64,000 nt of DNA from Citreicella sp. C3M06 (GCF_018860705.1 NZ_JAHKQA010000075.1:18975-82974), one strand, 5' to 3'. Shown: positions 38,968 through 48,463, numbered from the stretch's first letter. The notes: generated by a model from the letters alone, not told the origin. A program made the numbers and translations.

Positions 38968-40761
38968 TTACTGATTGGCTCTTATGCGAACATAGGTGCC
39001 GGGAGCATCGCAAAGCACCGGATGATCCGAATCGCCGGGGGTGCGGGCGGGGACTTTCTTGCCCGATCTCTTCGACAGCCACGCCTCCCATGTCGGCCAC
39101 CACGACCCCTCGTGGAAGTCTGCCTGCGCCTGCCAGTCGTCGGCCGAAAGCTTCAGATCGGGGTTCAGGTAGTGACCGTATTTCTTCTTGCTCGGCGGAT
39201 TGACTATGCCGGCGATATGGCCGGATTCCGACAGGATGAAGCGTTTGCTCTTCGAGCCCATTCTCTGCACGCCGCGGAAGCAATCTTTCCATGCGGCGAT
39301 GTGATCGGTTTCCGCCGCGATCGAGATCAGCGGCACATCGACATCGCGCAGATCCAGCGTTTCGCCCATAAGCTCGAAGCGCCCTTCGGCAAATTCGTTG
39401 CGCTGGCACAGGCCCCGCAGATATTGCATCGTCATCTTGCCGGGCAAGTTCGCACCGTCGCCGTTCCAGTACAGCAGATCGAAGGCGGGCGGCGTTTCGC
39501 CCATCATGTAGGACCGGATCGCAGGCGTGTAGATCAGGTCCGTCGAGCGCAGGAAGGAAAAGGTGCGCGACATGATGAAGCTTCGCAGAATGCCGCTGAT
39601 CTCGATCTCCTTCTCGATGCCATCAATGAAATCATTCTGAAGGAAGGGCACGAATTCGCCCTGGTCGCTGAAATCGGTGAGCGTCGTGAAGAAGGTTGCC
39701 GATTTCACCTGCTTGTCGCCGCGTTTCTTCAGCAGCGACAGGGTCAGCGCCAGCGTGGTGCCTGCGATGCAATAGCCCACCGCGTTGACCTGCTTGGTGC
39801 CGCAGATCTCGCGCACGAGGCGCATCGCGGTCAGGTAGCCGTCTTCGATATACTCCTCGAGCCCAACGTCGCGGTAGCTGGCATCTGCGTTCACCCAGCT
39901 GACCACGAACAGGGTGTAGCCCTGATCGACGATATGGCGGATCAGGCTGTTCTGCGGTTTGAGGTCAAGGATGTAGTATTTGTTGATCCACGGCGGAAAG
40001 ATAACGACCGGGATGTCATGCACGGTTTCGGTGGTGGGCGAATACTGGATCAGCTCCATCATCCGGTTGCGCCAGACCACCTTGCCTTGCGCGGTGGCGA
40101 TGTTGCCGCCAACCTCGAAGGCTTCTTCGTCGACCAGCCGCACCACCAGTTCGCCATTGTTGGCCTCGAGATCGGTCACGAGGTTCTCGAGCCCTTTGAC
40201 GAGGCTCTCACCTTCGGTTTCGATGGCTTTTTGCAGGGCATCGGGGTTGGTGGCGAAGAAATTCGTCGGCGCCATCATGTCGGTGATCTGCTGGGCGAAA
40301 TAGCGCAGACGGCGCTTTTCGGTGGGGTCGAGCTCTTCGATCTGATCGACCGCAGCGCTGATGGCGCCGGCGTTGATCAGGTACTGCTGCTTGATGAAGT
40401 TGAAATAGGGATGGCTGTCCCATAGCGGGTTGCCAAAGCGCTTGTCGGTCGGGCCGGTGTCGTCGGGCGGTGTCAGTTTGCCTTCGGCAAGGGCTTGATT
40501 GGCCTCGAGATAATGCTGCAGGGACTTGCCCCAGTAACCGACCTGCTGTTCAAAGACCTTGGTCGGATTCTTCATCCAGTCCTGCCAGTAGGCGGTCACG
40601 GCCTGCGCATAAAGCATCGGGTCCGGCCCACCCAGCGCCGAGTTGATCGGCTTGTGAGAGGCGAGCGCACCCAGCAATCTCTGGGTAAGTTGCTCGACTT
40701 TCGCGAGATTTTCCTCGAGCTTTTCCCGCCCGGGGCTGCTGATTTCAGCATTCGTTGTCAT
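38968..40761 (-). CDS. phaC: Class I polyhydroxyalkanoate synthase PhaC
   Basis: 597 aa; polymerises (R)-3-hydroxyacyl-CoA, mainly 3-hydroxybutyryl-CoA, into storage polyester at the granule surface. Alpha/beta-hydrolase fold with the synthase box GYCIAG (nucleophile Cys331), Asp486 in AAETDHIA and His515 in ESGHIAG. The N-terminal roughly 200 residues are the class I specific domain. Length and absence of a PhaE/PhaR subunit gene next to it fit class I. Divergent from phaZ across 213 bp; phasin genes follow. Confidence 0.97.
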   Translation of the reverse strand: MTTNAEISSPGREKLEENLAKVEQLTQRLLGALASHKPINSALGGPDPMLYAQAVTAYWQDWMKNPTKVFEQQVGYWGKSLQHYLEANQALAEGKLTPPDDTGPTDKRFGNPLWDSHPYFNFIKQQYLINAGAISAAVDQIEELDPTEKRRLRYFAQQITDMMAPTNFFATNPDALQKAIETEGESLVKGLENLVTDLEANNGELVVRLVDEEAFEVGGNIATAQGKVVWRNRMMELIQYSPTTETVHDIPVVIFPPWINKYYILDLKPQNSLIRHIVDQGYTLFVVSWVNADASYRDVGLEEYIEDGYLTAMRLVREICGTKQVNAVGYCIAGTTLALTLSLLKKRGDKQVKSATFFTTLTDFSDQGEFVPFLQNDFIDGIEKEIEISGILRSFIMSRTFSFLRSTDLIYTPAIRSYMMGETPPAFDLLYWNGDGANLPGKMTMQYLRGLCQRNEFAEGRFELMGETLDLRDVDVPLISIAAETDHIAAWKDCFRGVQRMGSKSKRFILSESGHIAGIVNPPSKKKYGHYLNPDLKLSADDWQAQADFHEGSWWPTWEAWLSKRSGKKVPARTPGDSDHPVLCDAPGTYVRIRANQ

Positions 40762-40974
40762 AATCGCGAATCCCCCCTATTCTTCATTGAAAACAGAATA
40801 ACGACGCCGTGGCGATGGTCAAAGCGGCGAATTGATTTGACAGGGCAGGGGCCGCGCGCGCACAGGAAGGGCAATACTGGGCCTTGTGCAGCAAGGGGTC
40901 TGTAATGAATTGGTCGTATACATGCGCCGGACGGGGTGCAGTATGCTGCCGCGACAGAAAGACAGGAGACGCCC

Positions 40975-42234
40975 ATGCGCTTCATGGCGACTTACGACCT
41001 GATGGAGACCATCCGCAACACCAACCAGTGGGTGGGCGCGACGGCGAAAGCGATGGCATCCTATCCGGCGATGGCGGTTGTTCCCAACCCGGCGCTGACA
41101 TGGCTCGCCGCGTGGGGCGAAGTGGCGGAGCGCAGCTACAAGCGCATGGTGGTCAAGCCAAGCTGGGGGATCAGAACGATCACCTGCAACGACGGGCAGG
41201 ACCATCTTGTGTACAAGGAAACCGTACTCGACAAGCCCTTTGCCAAGCTGCTGCATTTCAACGTGGCCGAGCGCGAGGAGAAGCCGCGCAAGGTTCTGCT
41301 GGTCGCGCCAATGTCGGGGCATTACGCGACCCTGCTGCGCTCTACGGTGGTGTCGTTGATCCCCGACGCCGAGGTCTATGTCACCGATTGGAAGAACGCT
41401 CGCGACATCCCGGTCAGCTGCGGCAAGTTCGATATCGAAGACTATACGATGTACCTTGTTGATTTCATGCGGCATCTTGGGCCGGATACGCATGTGATCG
41501 CGGTTTGCCAGCCGGCGCCGCTGACGCTGGCGGCTACGGCCTATCTCGCCGAATTCGAGCCCGAGGCGCAGCCGCGAACGCTGACCCTGATCGGCGGGCC
41601 GATCGACCCTGATGCAACCCCGACGGAGGTGACCGATTTCGGCAATCGTGTCACCATGGGCCAACTTGAGGAAACGATGATCCAGCGCGTCGGGTTCAAG
41701 TATCCGGGCGTCGGGCGGCTGGTCTATCCGGGGCTGTTGCAGCTGTCGTCATTCATGGGGATGAACCTTGAGCGTCATGCCAAGGCGTTCTCGGATGAGA
41801 TCATGAAGGTGGCGCGCGGCGAAGCGACGGACCATGATGCGCATAACCGGTTCTATGATGAATATCTGGCCGTGATGGACATGCCAGCGGAGTTCTACCT
41901 GTCGACGGTCGAGCGGATTTTCAAGAATGGCGAAATCGCCAAGAATCAGTTCATGGTGGATGGCCACATGATCGATATCGGCAAGATTACCGATGTCGCG
42001 GTGAAGACGGTCGAAGGTGCGAAGGATGACATCTCGGCTCCGGGGCAATGCGTGGCGGCGCTTGACCTGTGCACCGGGCTGCCGGATTCGAAGAAGGCGA
42101 GCCATCTTGAACCGGGCGCGGGTCACTATGGCATCTTCGCTGGCAAGAGCTGGCGGAACAATATTCGCCCGCTGGTGCTGGAGTTCATCGACGCCAATGC
42201 CAAGACCCCGCGCAAGGCGGCCAACGCGGCCTGA
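40975..42234 (+). CDS. phaZ: Intracellular polyhydroxyalkanoate depolymerase PhaZ
   Basis: 419 aa, start at 40975 (MRFMATYDLMETIRN) with ACAGGAGAC upstream. Degrades native granules to release 3-hydroxybutyrate units. Intracellular PhaZ proteins use a nucleophilic Cys in place of the lipase Ser; here HVIAVCQPAPLTLAA provides it near residue 176. The GAGHYGIFAGKSW motif near the C-terminus carries the His. Divergent from phaC, so synthesis and breakdown can share control. Confidence 0.95.
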   Translation: MRFMATYDLMETIRNTNQWVGATAKAMASYPAMAVVPNPALTWLAAWGEVAERSYKRMVVKPSWGIRTITCNDGQDHLVYKETVLDKPFAKLLHFNVAEREEKPRKVLLVAPMSGHYATLLRSTVVSLIPDAEVYVTDWKNARDIPVSCGKFDIEDYTMYLVDFMRHLGPDTHVIAVCQPAPLTLAATAYLAEFEPEAQPRTLTLIGGPIDPDATPTEVTDFGNRVTMGQLEETMIQRVGFKYPGVGRLVYPGLLQLSSFMGMNLERHAKAFSDEIMKVARGEATDHDAHNRFYDEYLAVMDMPAEFYLSTVERIFKNGEIAKNQFMVDGHMIDIGKITDVAVKTVEGAKDDISAPGQCVAALDLCTGLPDSKKASHLEPGAGHYGIFAGKSWRNNIRPLVLEFIDANAKTPRKAANAA

Positions 42235-42275
42235 GCGATTTTTGGCGCTGGCGTCTGTTGCGGGCCTTGTGCAGG

Positions 42276-42323
42276 CGAGGGGCCAGCCCCTCGCGCTCCC
42301 CGGAGTTTAGGGGCAAGATGAAG
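42276..42323 (+). repeat. Dispersed 3'-end repeat copy after phaZ
   Basis: GAGGGGCCAGCCCCTC followed by CCCCGGAGTTTA and GGCAAGATGAAG, 41 nt after the phaZ stop and in the same orientation as the gene. Same family as the pair at 16475-16592. The rest of the gap up to 42533 has no recognisable gene or strong structure. Confidence 0.85.
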
Positions 42324-42533
42324 AGGGGCGCGGCGCCTTTGTTCGACGACAGTCCCGGGCGCAGTTGGCGTGGACATTCATGGCCATCGCTTTGAGCGGT
42401 CGCGAGGGGGTCGTCGTACAGCAGAACATCTTCGCTGGGGCGTATTGGTTCTGCCCATCTCTTTGTCGTTTTCCAGCCTACAGGGGCAAGGATGTTGTCC
42501 CGGCCATGTTTTGGCGAGGGACATAGCGGCGCG

Positions 42534-43154
42534 TCAGCTGCGACGCAGGGTGGCGGTGAGCAGGCCCATGGCGATCAGCGCGCCGCCGCCGGCGCGGGTG
42601 AGCCAAGCCAGAACGCGATCTTGGCGGATCAGCCTGCGCAGGCGGTCGGCGGCCAGTGCGTAGGCCAGCGCGTTGAGGCCGGCGAGGCTGACGAAGCTGG
42701 CGACGAGGATGGCGAACTGCGGCAGGATCGGGCTGGTCGGGTCGATGAATTGCGGCACGAAGGCGATGAAGAAGGCGATGCTCTTGGGGTTCAGGGCGGT
42801 GACCGCAGCGGCATGGCCAAAGACGCCGCGGGCGTTGATGTCGGCGCGCGGCAGGGTCAGGCCATGGGTTGGCGCGGATCGGATCAGCTTGAGCCCGAGC
42901 CAGATGAGGTAAACCGCGCCGATCCATTTGAGTGCGGTGAACAGGGTGGCCGATGCCAGCACCAGCGCCCCTAGCCCGGCGAGGGAGAGGGTCATCGCGG
43001 TAAAATCGCCGAGCGCCACGCCTAGCGCCGAAGCAACCGCGACAGAGCGGCCTTTGGACAGCGCGTAGCTGAGCACAAGCAGCACGGTCGGGCCGGGGAT
43101 CAGCAGCAGCAGCGTCGAGGCGGCGAGGAAGGTCAGCCAGGTGTCGAGGGGCAT
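42534..43154 (-). CDS. LysE/RhtB family amino-acid exporter
   Basis: 206 aa with six hydrophobic segments typical of the LysE superfamily. Conserved family pieces: PGPTVLLVLSYALSKGRSVAVASALGVALGD near residue 20, KWIGAVYLIWLGLKLIR near 74, and NPKSIAFFIAFVPQFIDP near 118. Family members export amino acids such as lysine, homoserine or threonine. It lies 21 nt downstream of mtnP on the same strand and is probably co-transcribed with it. Confidence 0.92.
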   Translation of the reverse strand: MPLDTWLTFLAASTLLLLIPGPTVLLVLSYALSKGRSVAVASALGVALGDFTAMTLSLAGLGALVLASATLFTALKWIGAVYLIWLGLKLIRSAPTHGLTLPRADINARGVFGHAAAVTALNPKSIAFFIAFVPQFIDPTSPILPQFAILVASFVSLAGLNALAYALAADRLRRLIRQDRVLAWLTRAGGGALIAMGLLTATLRRS

Positions 43155-43175
43155 CTCGGGGCTTTCTCTGAAAGG

Positions 43176-44048
43176 CTAGAGGACGCGCCCGGCGACAGCG
43201 TCGAGCCGGGCCAGCAGCGCCGGGTTGCGTTTGTCCGGGGCGGTCATCAGGGCATGATCGAGTGCGCGGTCACAGCCATGCGGACAAGGGGCGCGATCGG
43301 CCCCGAGCAGCGCGGGCAGGCGCGCAATCAACGCGCGCGCCTTGTCGGCATTGCCGGTCAGGACGCGGATGATGTCGCTGATCTCGACCGCGCCATGATC
43401 GGGGTGCCAGCTGTCGTAATCGGTGACCATGGCGAGCGAGGCGTAGCAGAGTTCGGCCTCGCGCGCGAGTTTCGCTTCGGGCATGTTGGTCATGCCGATG
43501 ACGTCGGCGCCCCAGCTGTCGCGGTACATCCGCGATTCCGCGAGGGTCGAGAATTGCGGACCTTCCATGGCAAGGTAGGTGCCGCCGTCATGCACGGTGA
43601 TGCCGGCGTCTTGGGCCGCGTCGAGGCAGGCGGCGCCGAGGCGCGGGCAGGTCGGGTGGGCCATCGACACATGCGCAACGCACCCCGTTCCGAAGAAACT
43701 TTTGTCGCGTGCGAAGGTGCGGTCGATGAACTGGTCGATCACCACGAAATCGCCCGGTGCCAATGTCTCGCGGAACGAGCCGCAGGCCGATATGCTGATG
43801 ACGTCGGTCACCCCCAGCCGTTTGAGCGCGTCGATGTTGGCGCGGTAGGGCACGGTGGATGGGCTGTGCACATGGCCGCGCCCGTGGCGGGGCAGGAAGG
43901 CCATTGGCACGCCGTCCAGCGTGCCGGTCAGGATCTCGTCCGAGGGCGGCCCCCAGGGCGTTGAGACTTTTGTCCAGCGCTTGTCGGTCAGCGTGTCCAG
44001 ATCGTAGAGGCCGGAGCCTCCGATCACGCCGATCATGGTGGGGGTCAT
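43176..44048 (-). CDS. mtnP: S-methyl-5'-thioadenosine phosphorylase
   Basis: 290 aa, start at 44048 (MTPTMIGVIGGSGLYD) with CAGGAG upstream. Phosphorolyses methylthioadenosine to adenine and 5-methylthioribose-1-phosphate, the first step of methionine salvage. Motifs: phosphate loop GGSGLYD, LPRHGRGHVHSPSTVPYRAN, the substrate loop YLAMEGPQFST and MTNMPEAKLAREAELCYA, where NMPE favours the methylthioadenosine phosphorylase branch over purine nucleoside phosphorylase. Ends with the usual C-terminal helix. Confidence 0.95.
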   Translation of the reverse strand: MTPTMIGVIGGSGLYDLDTLTDKRWTKVSTPWGPPSDEILTGTLDGVPMAFLPRHGRGHVHSPSTVPYRANIDALKRLGVTDVISISACGSFRETLAPGDFVVIDQFIDRTFARDKSFFGTGCVAHVSMAHPTCPRLGAACLDAAQDAGITVHDGGTYLAMEGPQFSTLAESRMYRDSWGADVIGMTNMPEAKLAREAELCYASLAMVTDYDSWHPDHGAVEISDIIRVLTGNADKARALIARLPALLGADRAPCPHGCDRALDHALMTAPDKRNPALLARLDAVAGRVL

Positions 44049-44149
44049 GCGATGCTCCTGATTGCGGGTGGTGCGCCCAGTAAGGCACGGCAGCGGGGGC
44101 GCATCAAGGCGCGCGGCAGGGGCTCCGCCGCGCGAGGAGATGGTCACTG

Positions 44150-44601
44150 CGACGCCGCCAAGCCCGGCGAGCAGCATCCAGTCCGCAGCGAGGCAGGCGA
44201 GATGCTGGACGGGTAAACGCTGAAGCCGCCGCCTTTGACGTTGTGTCGTCCGCCCGCTGTTGCCAGTCGCTTATGACGCCACTCTCAAGGCCAAACCCAT
44301 TCTGCATTCTAGAAACTATCAGCATGCAGTTGGCGTCGCTGCCATCTGCGGCAACTTAGGGGGTGGCGACGCTGTCCGGGGAGTAAAACGTGTCGATCGT
44401 TGTCGTGTTCTGGACACCGCCCAGCGTGAGGGTGCCATTGGTGCCGGTCAGGATGATATTGCCGGGGCCGTCGAGATCACCCTCCAACGAGCCGTAGACC
44501 AGCTGGCCGTTGGCGAATTCATAGGTGAAGGAATAGGTTGCGGCTTCGCTGGAGGCCGCAGCGGTAAGTTCGAAAAATGCAGCTGCAATGAGTGTTTTCA
44601 C
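44150..44601 (-). pseudogene. Decayed secreted protein with a VPLPA-CTERM-like sorting tail
   Basis: Reading from a GTG at 44601 gives a Sec signal (VKTLIAAAFFELTAAASS) and the start of a small beta-rich secreted protein (YSFTYEFANGQLVYGSLEGD). An in-frame TAA interrupts it at 44356. The same frame then continues with VAADGSDANCMLIVS and QNGFGLESGVISDWQQRADD, typical of Rhodobacterales PEP-CTERM/VPLPA proteins. Near 44177-44215 the likely C-terminal helix (MLLAGLGGVAVTISSR) is in another frame. I read this as one nonsense mutation plus a frameshift. Recognition is from sequence style, not a database hit; a short functional 81-aa product is the alternative. The remaining gap to mtnP (44049-44149) shows nothing. 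Confidence 0.5.
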
Positions 44602-44784
44602 GGATCGCTTTCGGGTATCGTCAGCCTCCGGCCACTCTCTGCGTTGCATCTGTGGAACAGGCGAAGGGCCCGGCCAGCTTGCATAGGGGCGGGCGCGGCG
44701 GCGCGTCGGGTATGCTAGCGGCTGGTCATTTTCGCCGCATTGCAGTAACGGGGAGCAAACCCCGGACAACGTACAGGACGAACC

Positions 44785-46389
44785 ATGGCCAAGTCCCTTC
44801 TGGCGCGCTACGCCAACAGTATCACCATGCCCGATCTGCGGGTCTCTCCGACCACGGCGCTGACAGCGGGGCAGGTCAAGACCGATATACTGTCAGGGTT
44901 GACCGTTGCGCTGGCGCTGGTGCCCGAGGCGGTTGCCTTTGCGTTTGTCGCCGGGGTGAACCCGCTGGTGGGCCTGTATGCTGCGTTTCTGGTCGGGCTG
45001 ATCACGGCGGTCTTTGGTGGCCGTCCGGGCATGATTTCGGGGGCGACCGGGGCGCTGGCGGTGGTGATGGTGGCGCTGGTGGCGCAACATGGCGTCGAGT
45101 ATTTGTTTGCCACCGTGGTTTTGATGGGGCTGCTTCAGCTGATCGCCGGGGCGCTGCACTGGGGCAAGTTCATCCGGCTGGTGCCGCATCCGGTGATGCT
45201 GGGTTTTGTCAACGGGCTGGCCATCGTGATCTTTCTGGCGCAGATGACGCAGTTCAAGGTGCCGGGAACGGGCGGGGCCGAATGGCTGACCGGTCTGCCG
45301 CTGGTGGTGATGCTGGGGCTTGTGGTGCTGACCATGGCGGTGATCTGGGGGCTGCCGAAGCTGACCAAGGTGGTGCCTGCGCCGCTGGCGGGCATTGCGG
45401 TGACCGCCATCGTGGTGATCATCTTTGGGCTCGAGACGCCGCGCGTCGGGGATATGGCCTCGATCGAGGGCGGGTTTCCTGCGTTCCACATCCCGGGGGT
45501 GCCGTTTGATCTTCAGACCTTGCAGATCATCCTGCCCTACGCGGTAATCCTTGCCGCGATCGGGCTGATCGAAAGCCTGCTGACGCTGAACCTCGTGGGC
45601 GAGATGACCGGCCAGCGCGGCGGCGCGTCGCAGGAATGCATCGCGCAGGGCATGGCCAATCTGGTGACCGGGTTCTTTGGCGGCATGGGCGGTTGCGCGA
45701 TGATCGGCCAGTCGATGATCAACGTGAAATCAGGCGGGCGCACGCGCATCGCGGGCATTGTCGCGGCCTTGTTCCTGCTGAGCTTTATCCTTGTCGCCTC
45801 GCCGCTGATCGAGTTGATCCCGCTGGCGGCGCTGGTCGGGGTGATGTTCATGGTGGTGATCGGGACGTTTGCGTGGAACAGCCTGCGCATCCTGTTCAAG
45901 GTGCCGCTGATCGACGCCTTTGTCATCGTGCTGGTCACCGTGGTGACGGTCTACGCGGATCTTGCGGTGGCGGTGGTCGTCGGCGTGATCGTTTCGGCGC
46001 TGGCCTATGCGTGGAACAATGCGCGGCGCATCCATGCCAAGAGCTACCGCACGCCGGAAGGGGCCAAGGTCTATCAGGTGCAGGGGCCGCTGTTCTTCGG
46101 CTCGTCCGAGGGGTTTGTCGAATTGTTCGACGTGGCAGGGGATCCGACATCGGTGATCGTCGATTTTGCCGACAGCCGGGTGGTCGACCAGTCCGCGTTG
46201 CAGGCTATCGAAGCGGTCGCGGCGAAATATGAGGCAAAGGGCAAGGCGATTGCCCTGCGCCATCTGTCGCGCGATTGTCACCGGCTGCTGAGCAAGGCGG
46301 GGCACTTGATCGTCGACAGCGAGGACGACCCGGATTATGCGCTGGCGGTGGATTACCCGGTGCGCACGGGTATCTTTGGCGGGCACTAA
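44785..46389 (+). CDS. SulP family inorganic anion transporter with STAS domain
   Basis: 534 aa. The membrane part (about residues 30-405) has the SulP hallmark segments DILSGLTVALALVPEAVAFAFVAGVNPLVGLYAAF, FGGRPGMISGATGALAVV and GMGGCAMIGQSMINVKSGGRTR. The C-terminal STAS domain (about 430-525) contains VIVDFADSRVVDQSALQAIE. Members carry sulfate, bicarbonate or other anions; the substrate is not fixed by the motifs. Followed by a copy of the dispersed 3'-end repeat. Confidence 0.93.
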   Translation: MAKSLLARYANSITMPDLRVSPTTALTAGQVKTDILSGLTVALALVPEAVAFAFVAGVNPLVGLYAAFLVGLITAVFGGRPGMISGATGALAVVMVALVAQHGVEYLFATVVLMGLLQLIAGALHWGKFIRLVPHPVMLGFVNGLAIVIFLAQMTQFKVPGTGGAEWLTGLPLVVMLGLVVLTMAVIWGLPKLTKVVPAPLAGIAVTAIVVIIFGLETPRVGDMASIEGGFPAFHIPGVPFDLQTLQIILPYAVILAAIGLIESLLTLNLVGEMTGQRGGASQECIAQGMANLVTGFFGGMGGCAMIGQSMINVKSGGRTRIAGIVAALFLLSFILVASPLIELIPLAALVGVMFMVVIGTFAWNSLRILFKVPLIDAFVIVLVTVVTVYADLAVAVVVGVIVSALAYAWNNARRIHAKSYRTPEGAKVYQVQGPLFFGSSEGFVELFDVAGDPTSVIVDFADSRVVDQSALQAIEAVAAKYEAKGKAIALRHLSRDCHRLLSKAGHLIVDSEDDPDYALAVDYPVRTGIFGGH

Positions 46390-46424
46390 GCCGTTTTCCG
46401 GGGGGCGCGGCGTCGAGGTTAGAA

Positions 46425-46480
46425 GGGGGGGCCAGCCCCCCGCCTGCGGCTCCCCCCGGAGTTTATCCGGCAAGATGAAG
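46425..46480 (+). repeat. Dispersed 3'-end repeat copy after the SulP gene
   Basis: GGGGGGGCCAGCCCCCC (46425-46441) followed by CCCCCCGGAGTTTATCCGG and CAAGATGAAG, 35 nt after the stop and in the sense orientation of the SulP gene. Same core as the copies at 16475-16592 and 42276-42323. Confidence 0.85.
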
Positions 46481-46494
46481 CCGGGGGCCGCGCG

Positions 46495-47106
46495 TCATTC
46501 GCCGGGGCGCTTGAGTTCGAAGACTTCACGGATGACCGAATAGTCGCGGTAGCCGAGCCGGGTGAGCGGGGAGAAGCGGGTGACGTCGAAACGCCCGTCC
46601 ACGAGGCAATCATCGCGGATATGGACGCCGGTGACCTCGCCGAAGGTTACGAAATTCGCTTCGCCGGGCAGGCGCAGGGTCTGCACCACCTTGCATTCCA
46701 GCGATGCGGGGGCGTTTGCGACGCGGGGGCAGTCGATACTGCTGCATTCGGCCTTGTCGATCCCGGCAAGGGCGAATTCGTCGGCTTCGGCCTCCCACAG
46801 GCCAGCGGTGGTGTTCATCTTGTCGCGCATGGCGAATTCCACGATGTTCACGCAAAATACCCCGTGTTCGCGCAGCTGCGCGACGGTGTCCTTGGTGTCA
46901 CCGCGATCTTCCTTCGACGAGGTCGAGGAGAACATCACCTGCGGCGGTACATAGGATACCGCGTTGAAGAAGCTGTAGGGGGCGAGGTTGTCTCCGCGGG
47001 TGCCGCGTGTCGAGATCCAGCCGATCGGGCGCGGTGAGACGATGGCGTTGAAGGGGTTGTGGGGCAGGCCGTGGCCGTCTTCGGGGCGGTAGAACATAGC
47101 TGTCAT
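46495..47106 (-). CDS. Flavin reductase family protein (DIM6/NTAB)
   Basis: 203 aa with the FMN-binding split-barrel fold: NPFNAIVSPRPIGWISTRG near residue 16, NLAPYSFFNAVSYVPPQVMFSS near 40 and a C-terminal FSPLTRLGYRDYSVI. This subfamily of flavin reductase-like proteins is widespread in proteobacteria with unclear substrates; FMN binding is expected. It converges on the SulP gene. An ATG three codons in (47097) is an alternative start. Confidence 0.9.
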   Translation of the reverse strand: MTAMFYRPEDGHGLPHNPFNAIVSPRPIGWISTRGTRGDNLAPYSFFNAVSYVPPQVMFSSTSSKEDRGDTKDTVAQLREHGVFCVNIVEFAMRDKMNTTAGLWEAEADEFALAGIDKAECSSIDCPRVANAPASLECKVVQTLRLPGEANFVTFGEVTGVHIRDDCLVDGRFDVTRFSPLTRLGYRDYSVIREVFELKRPGE

Positions 47107-47176
47107 CCCGGATGGTTGCGCTTATCTCATTCCCTGTTAGGACGAAGTTGAACCGAATGCACGAGGGGATGGCGCA

Positions 47177-47662
47177 CTGTTCACTCTGTCACAGGAAAAG
47201 CCGGGAGACTGGTGGGAAGTCGAGGCGTTGTACGATCTTTGTTTCGCTCCGGGGCGCACGGTGCTGTCGTCATACCGGCTGCGCGACGATGTGCCTCCGG
47301 TGCCCGAGCTATGCCGGGTCGCGCGGGACGAAACGGGGATTCTTGGCGGCGCGATCCGCTACTGGCCGGTCCGCATCGGGCACTGGCAGGCGTTGTTGCT
47401 GGGGCCGGTTGCGGTGCACCCGACGGCGCAGGGCGAGGGTCTTGGCGCGGCGCTGATCCGCGACACGATCGAACGGGCCAGAGCGCTGGAATGGGCGCGG
47501 GTGATCTTGGTCGGGGATGAGCCATATTACCGCCGCTTTGGGTTTTTCAAATTGGATCAGATCGTTATGCCGCCGCCGACCAATCCAGAGCGGGTGCTTG
47601 GATACGCGTTGACTCCCGGTGCATGGGAGGGGGTTGCTGGGGAGGTGACGCGGCATTCTTGA
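47177..47662 (+). CDS. GNAT family N-acetyltransferase, probable non-ATG start
   Basis: Acetyltransferase with the acetyl-CoA motif LLGPVAVHPTAQGEGLGAALI and the C-terminal LVGDEPYYRRFGFFK. The only in-frame ATG/GTG/TTG start is a TTG at 47228, which would remove the first helix. The frame is open upstream to 47141 and encodes LFTLSQEKPGDWWEVEALYD, which looks like a genuine GNAT N-terminus. A CTG at 47177 with GAGGGG 8 nt upstream is the best start, giving 161 aa. An out-of-frame ATG sits at 47169. Substrate unknown; related proteins are annotated only as N-acetyltransferases. Confidence 0.75.
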   Translation: MFTLSQEKPGDWWEVEALYDLCFAPGRTVLSSYRLRDDVPPVPELCRVARDETGILGGAIRYWPVRIGHWQALLLGPVAVHPTAQGEGLGAALIRDTIERARALEWARVILVGDEPYYRRFGFFKLDQIVMPPPTNPERVLGYALTPGAWEGVAGEVTRHS

Positions 47663-47710
47663 AAACCGGCGCAGAGGCCCGATGTTTACCTTGCAAAGGG
47701 AGACTTCAGG

Positions 47711-48463
47711 ATGACCGGAACCGCGCTTGTGCCGCAATCCACGCAGGGCGAAATTGTTGCGCTCGCCCGCCGATACCGTTCGGCGGGGGGCGTGGGGATG
47801 ACCTTGCTGAACGTGATCGGTGGGCAGGCCGAGAACCTGCTTGAAAAGTTGCCTGACGGGATCAAGGACCGGCTGGAAGGTGCGACCTCGCGGGCGCTTG
47901 AGACGGCGTCGAACGTGGCGGCATCGTCGCGCGGAGTGGTGAAGGATCAGCGTTCTTGGCTGAACACGGCCTTGACCACCGCGATGGGGGCGGCTGGCGG
48001 CGCAGGGGGGCTGCCCTCGGCGCTGGCCGAGATTCCGGTTACCACCACGGTGCTGTTGCGGGCGATTCAGGGGATCGCCGCCGAGCATGGCTTTGATCCG
48101 AATGCCCCCGAAATCCGCCGCGAATGCCTTGCGGTGTTTGGCAGTGCAGGGCCGCTCGACAAGGACGATGGGGCGGATATGGCGTTTTTGTCGGCGCGTG
48201 TGACTCTGACAGGGGCGACGTTGCATGGGGTGATTTCAAAAGTCGCCCCCCGGTTTGCGACGGTGCTTGGGCAGAAACTGGCGGCGCAGGCCGTGCCGAT
48301 CCTTGGCGCGGCGGCGGGGGCAGCGACGAACTATGCCTACACCAGTTATTATCAGGAAATGGCGCGGGTGCATTTTGGGCTGATGAAGCTGGCGCGCGAC
48401 TCTGGGCAGGACCGCGGGGCATTGCTTTCAGCGCTTGCGGTTGAAATTCAAAGGTCGCGTTAA
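47711..48463 (+). CDS. EcsC family protein
   Basis: 250 aa, start at 47711 with AAAGGGAGA upstream. Resembles the EcsC family: an N-terminal helical stretch, a long Ala/Gly-rich amphipathic helix region (GAAGGAGGLPSALAEIPVTTTVLLRAIQGIAAEHGFDP), and the C-terminal AAQAVPILGAAAGAATNYAYTSYYQ with a GxxxG-like membrane-associating helix. EcsC proteins in Bacillus and relatives are peripheral membrane proteins of unknown biochemical role. It follows the GNAT gene by 48 nt, so possibly one transcript. Confidence 0.85.
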   Translation: MTGTALVPQSTQGEIVALARRYRSAGGVGMTLLNVIGGQAENLLEKLPDGIKDRLEGATSRALETASNVAASSRGVVKDQRSWLNTALTTAMGAAGGAGGLPSALAEIPVTTTVLLRAIQGIAAEHGFDPNAPEIRRECLAVFGSAGPLDKDDGADMAFLSARVTLTGATLHGVISKVAPRFATVLGQKLAAQAVPILGAAAGAATNYAYTSYYQEMARVHFGLMKLARDSGQDRGALLSALAVEIQRSR

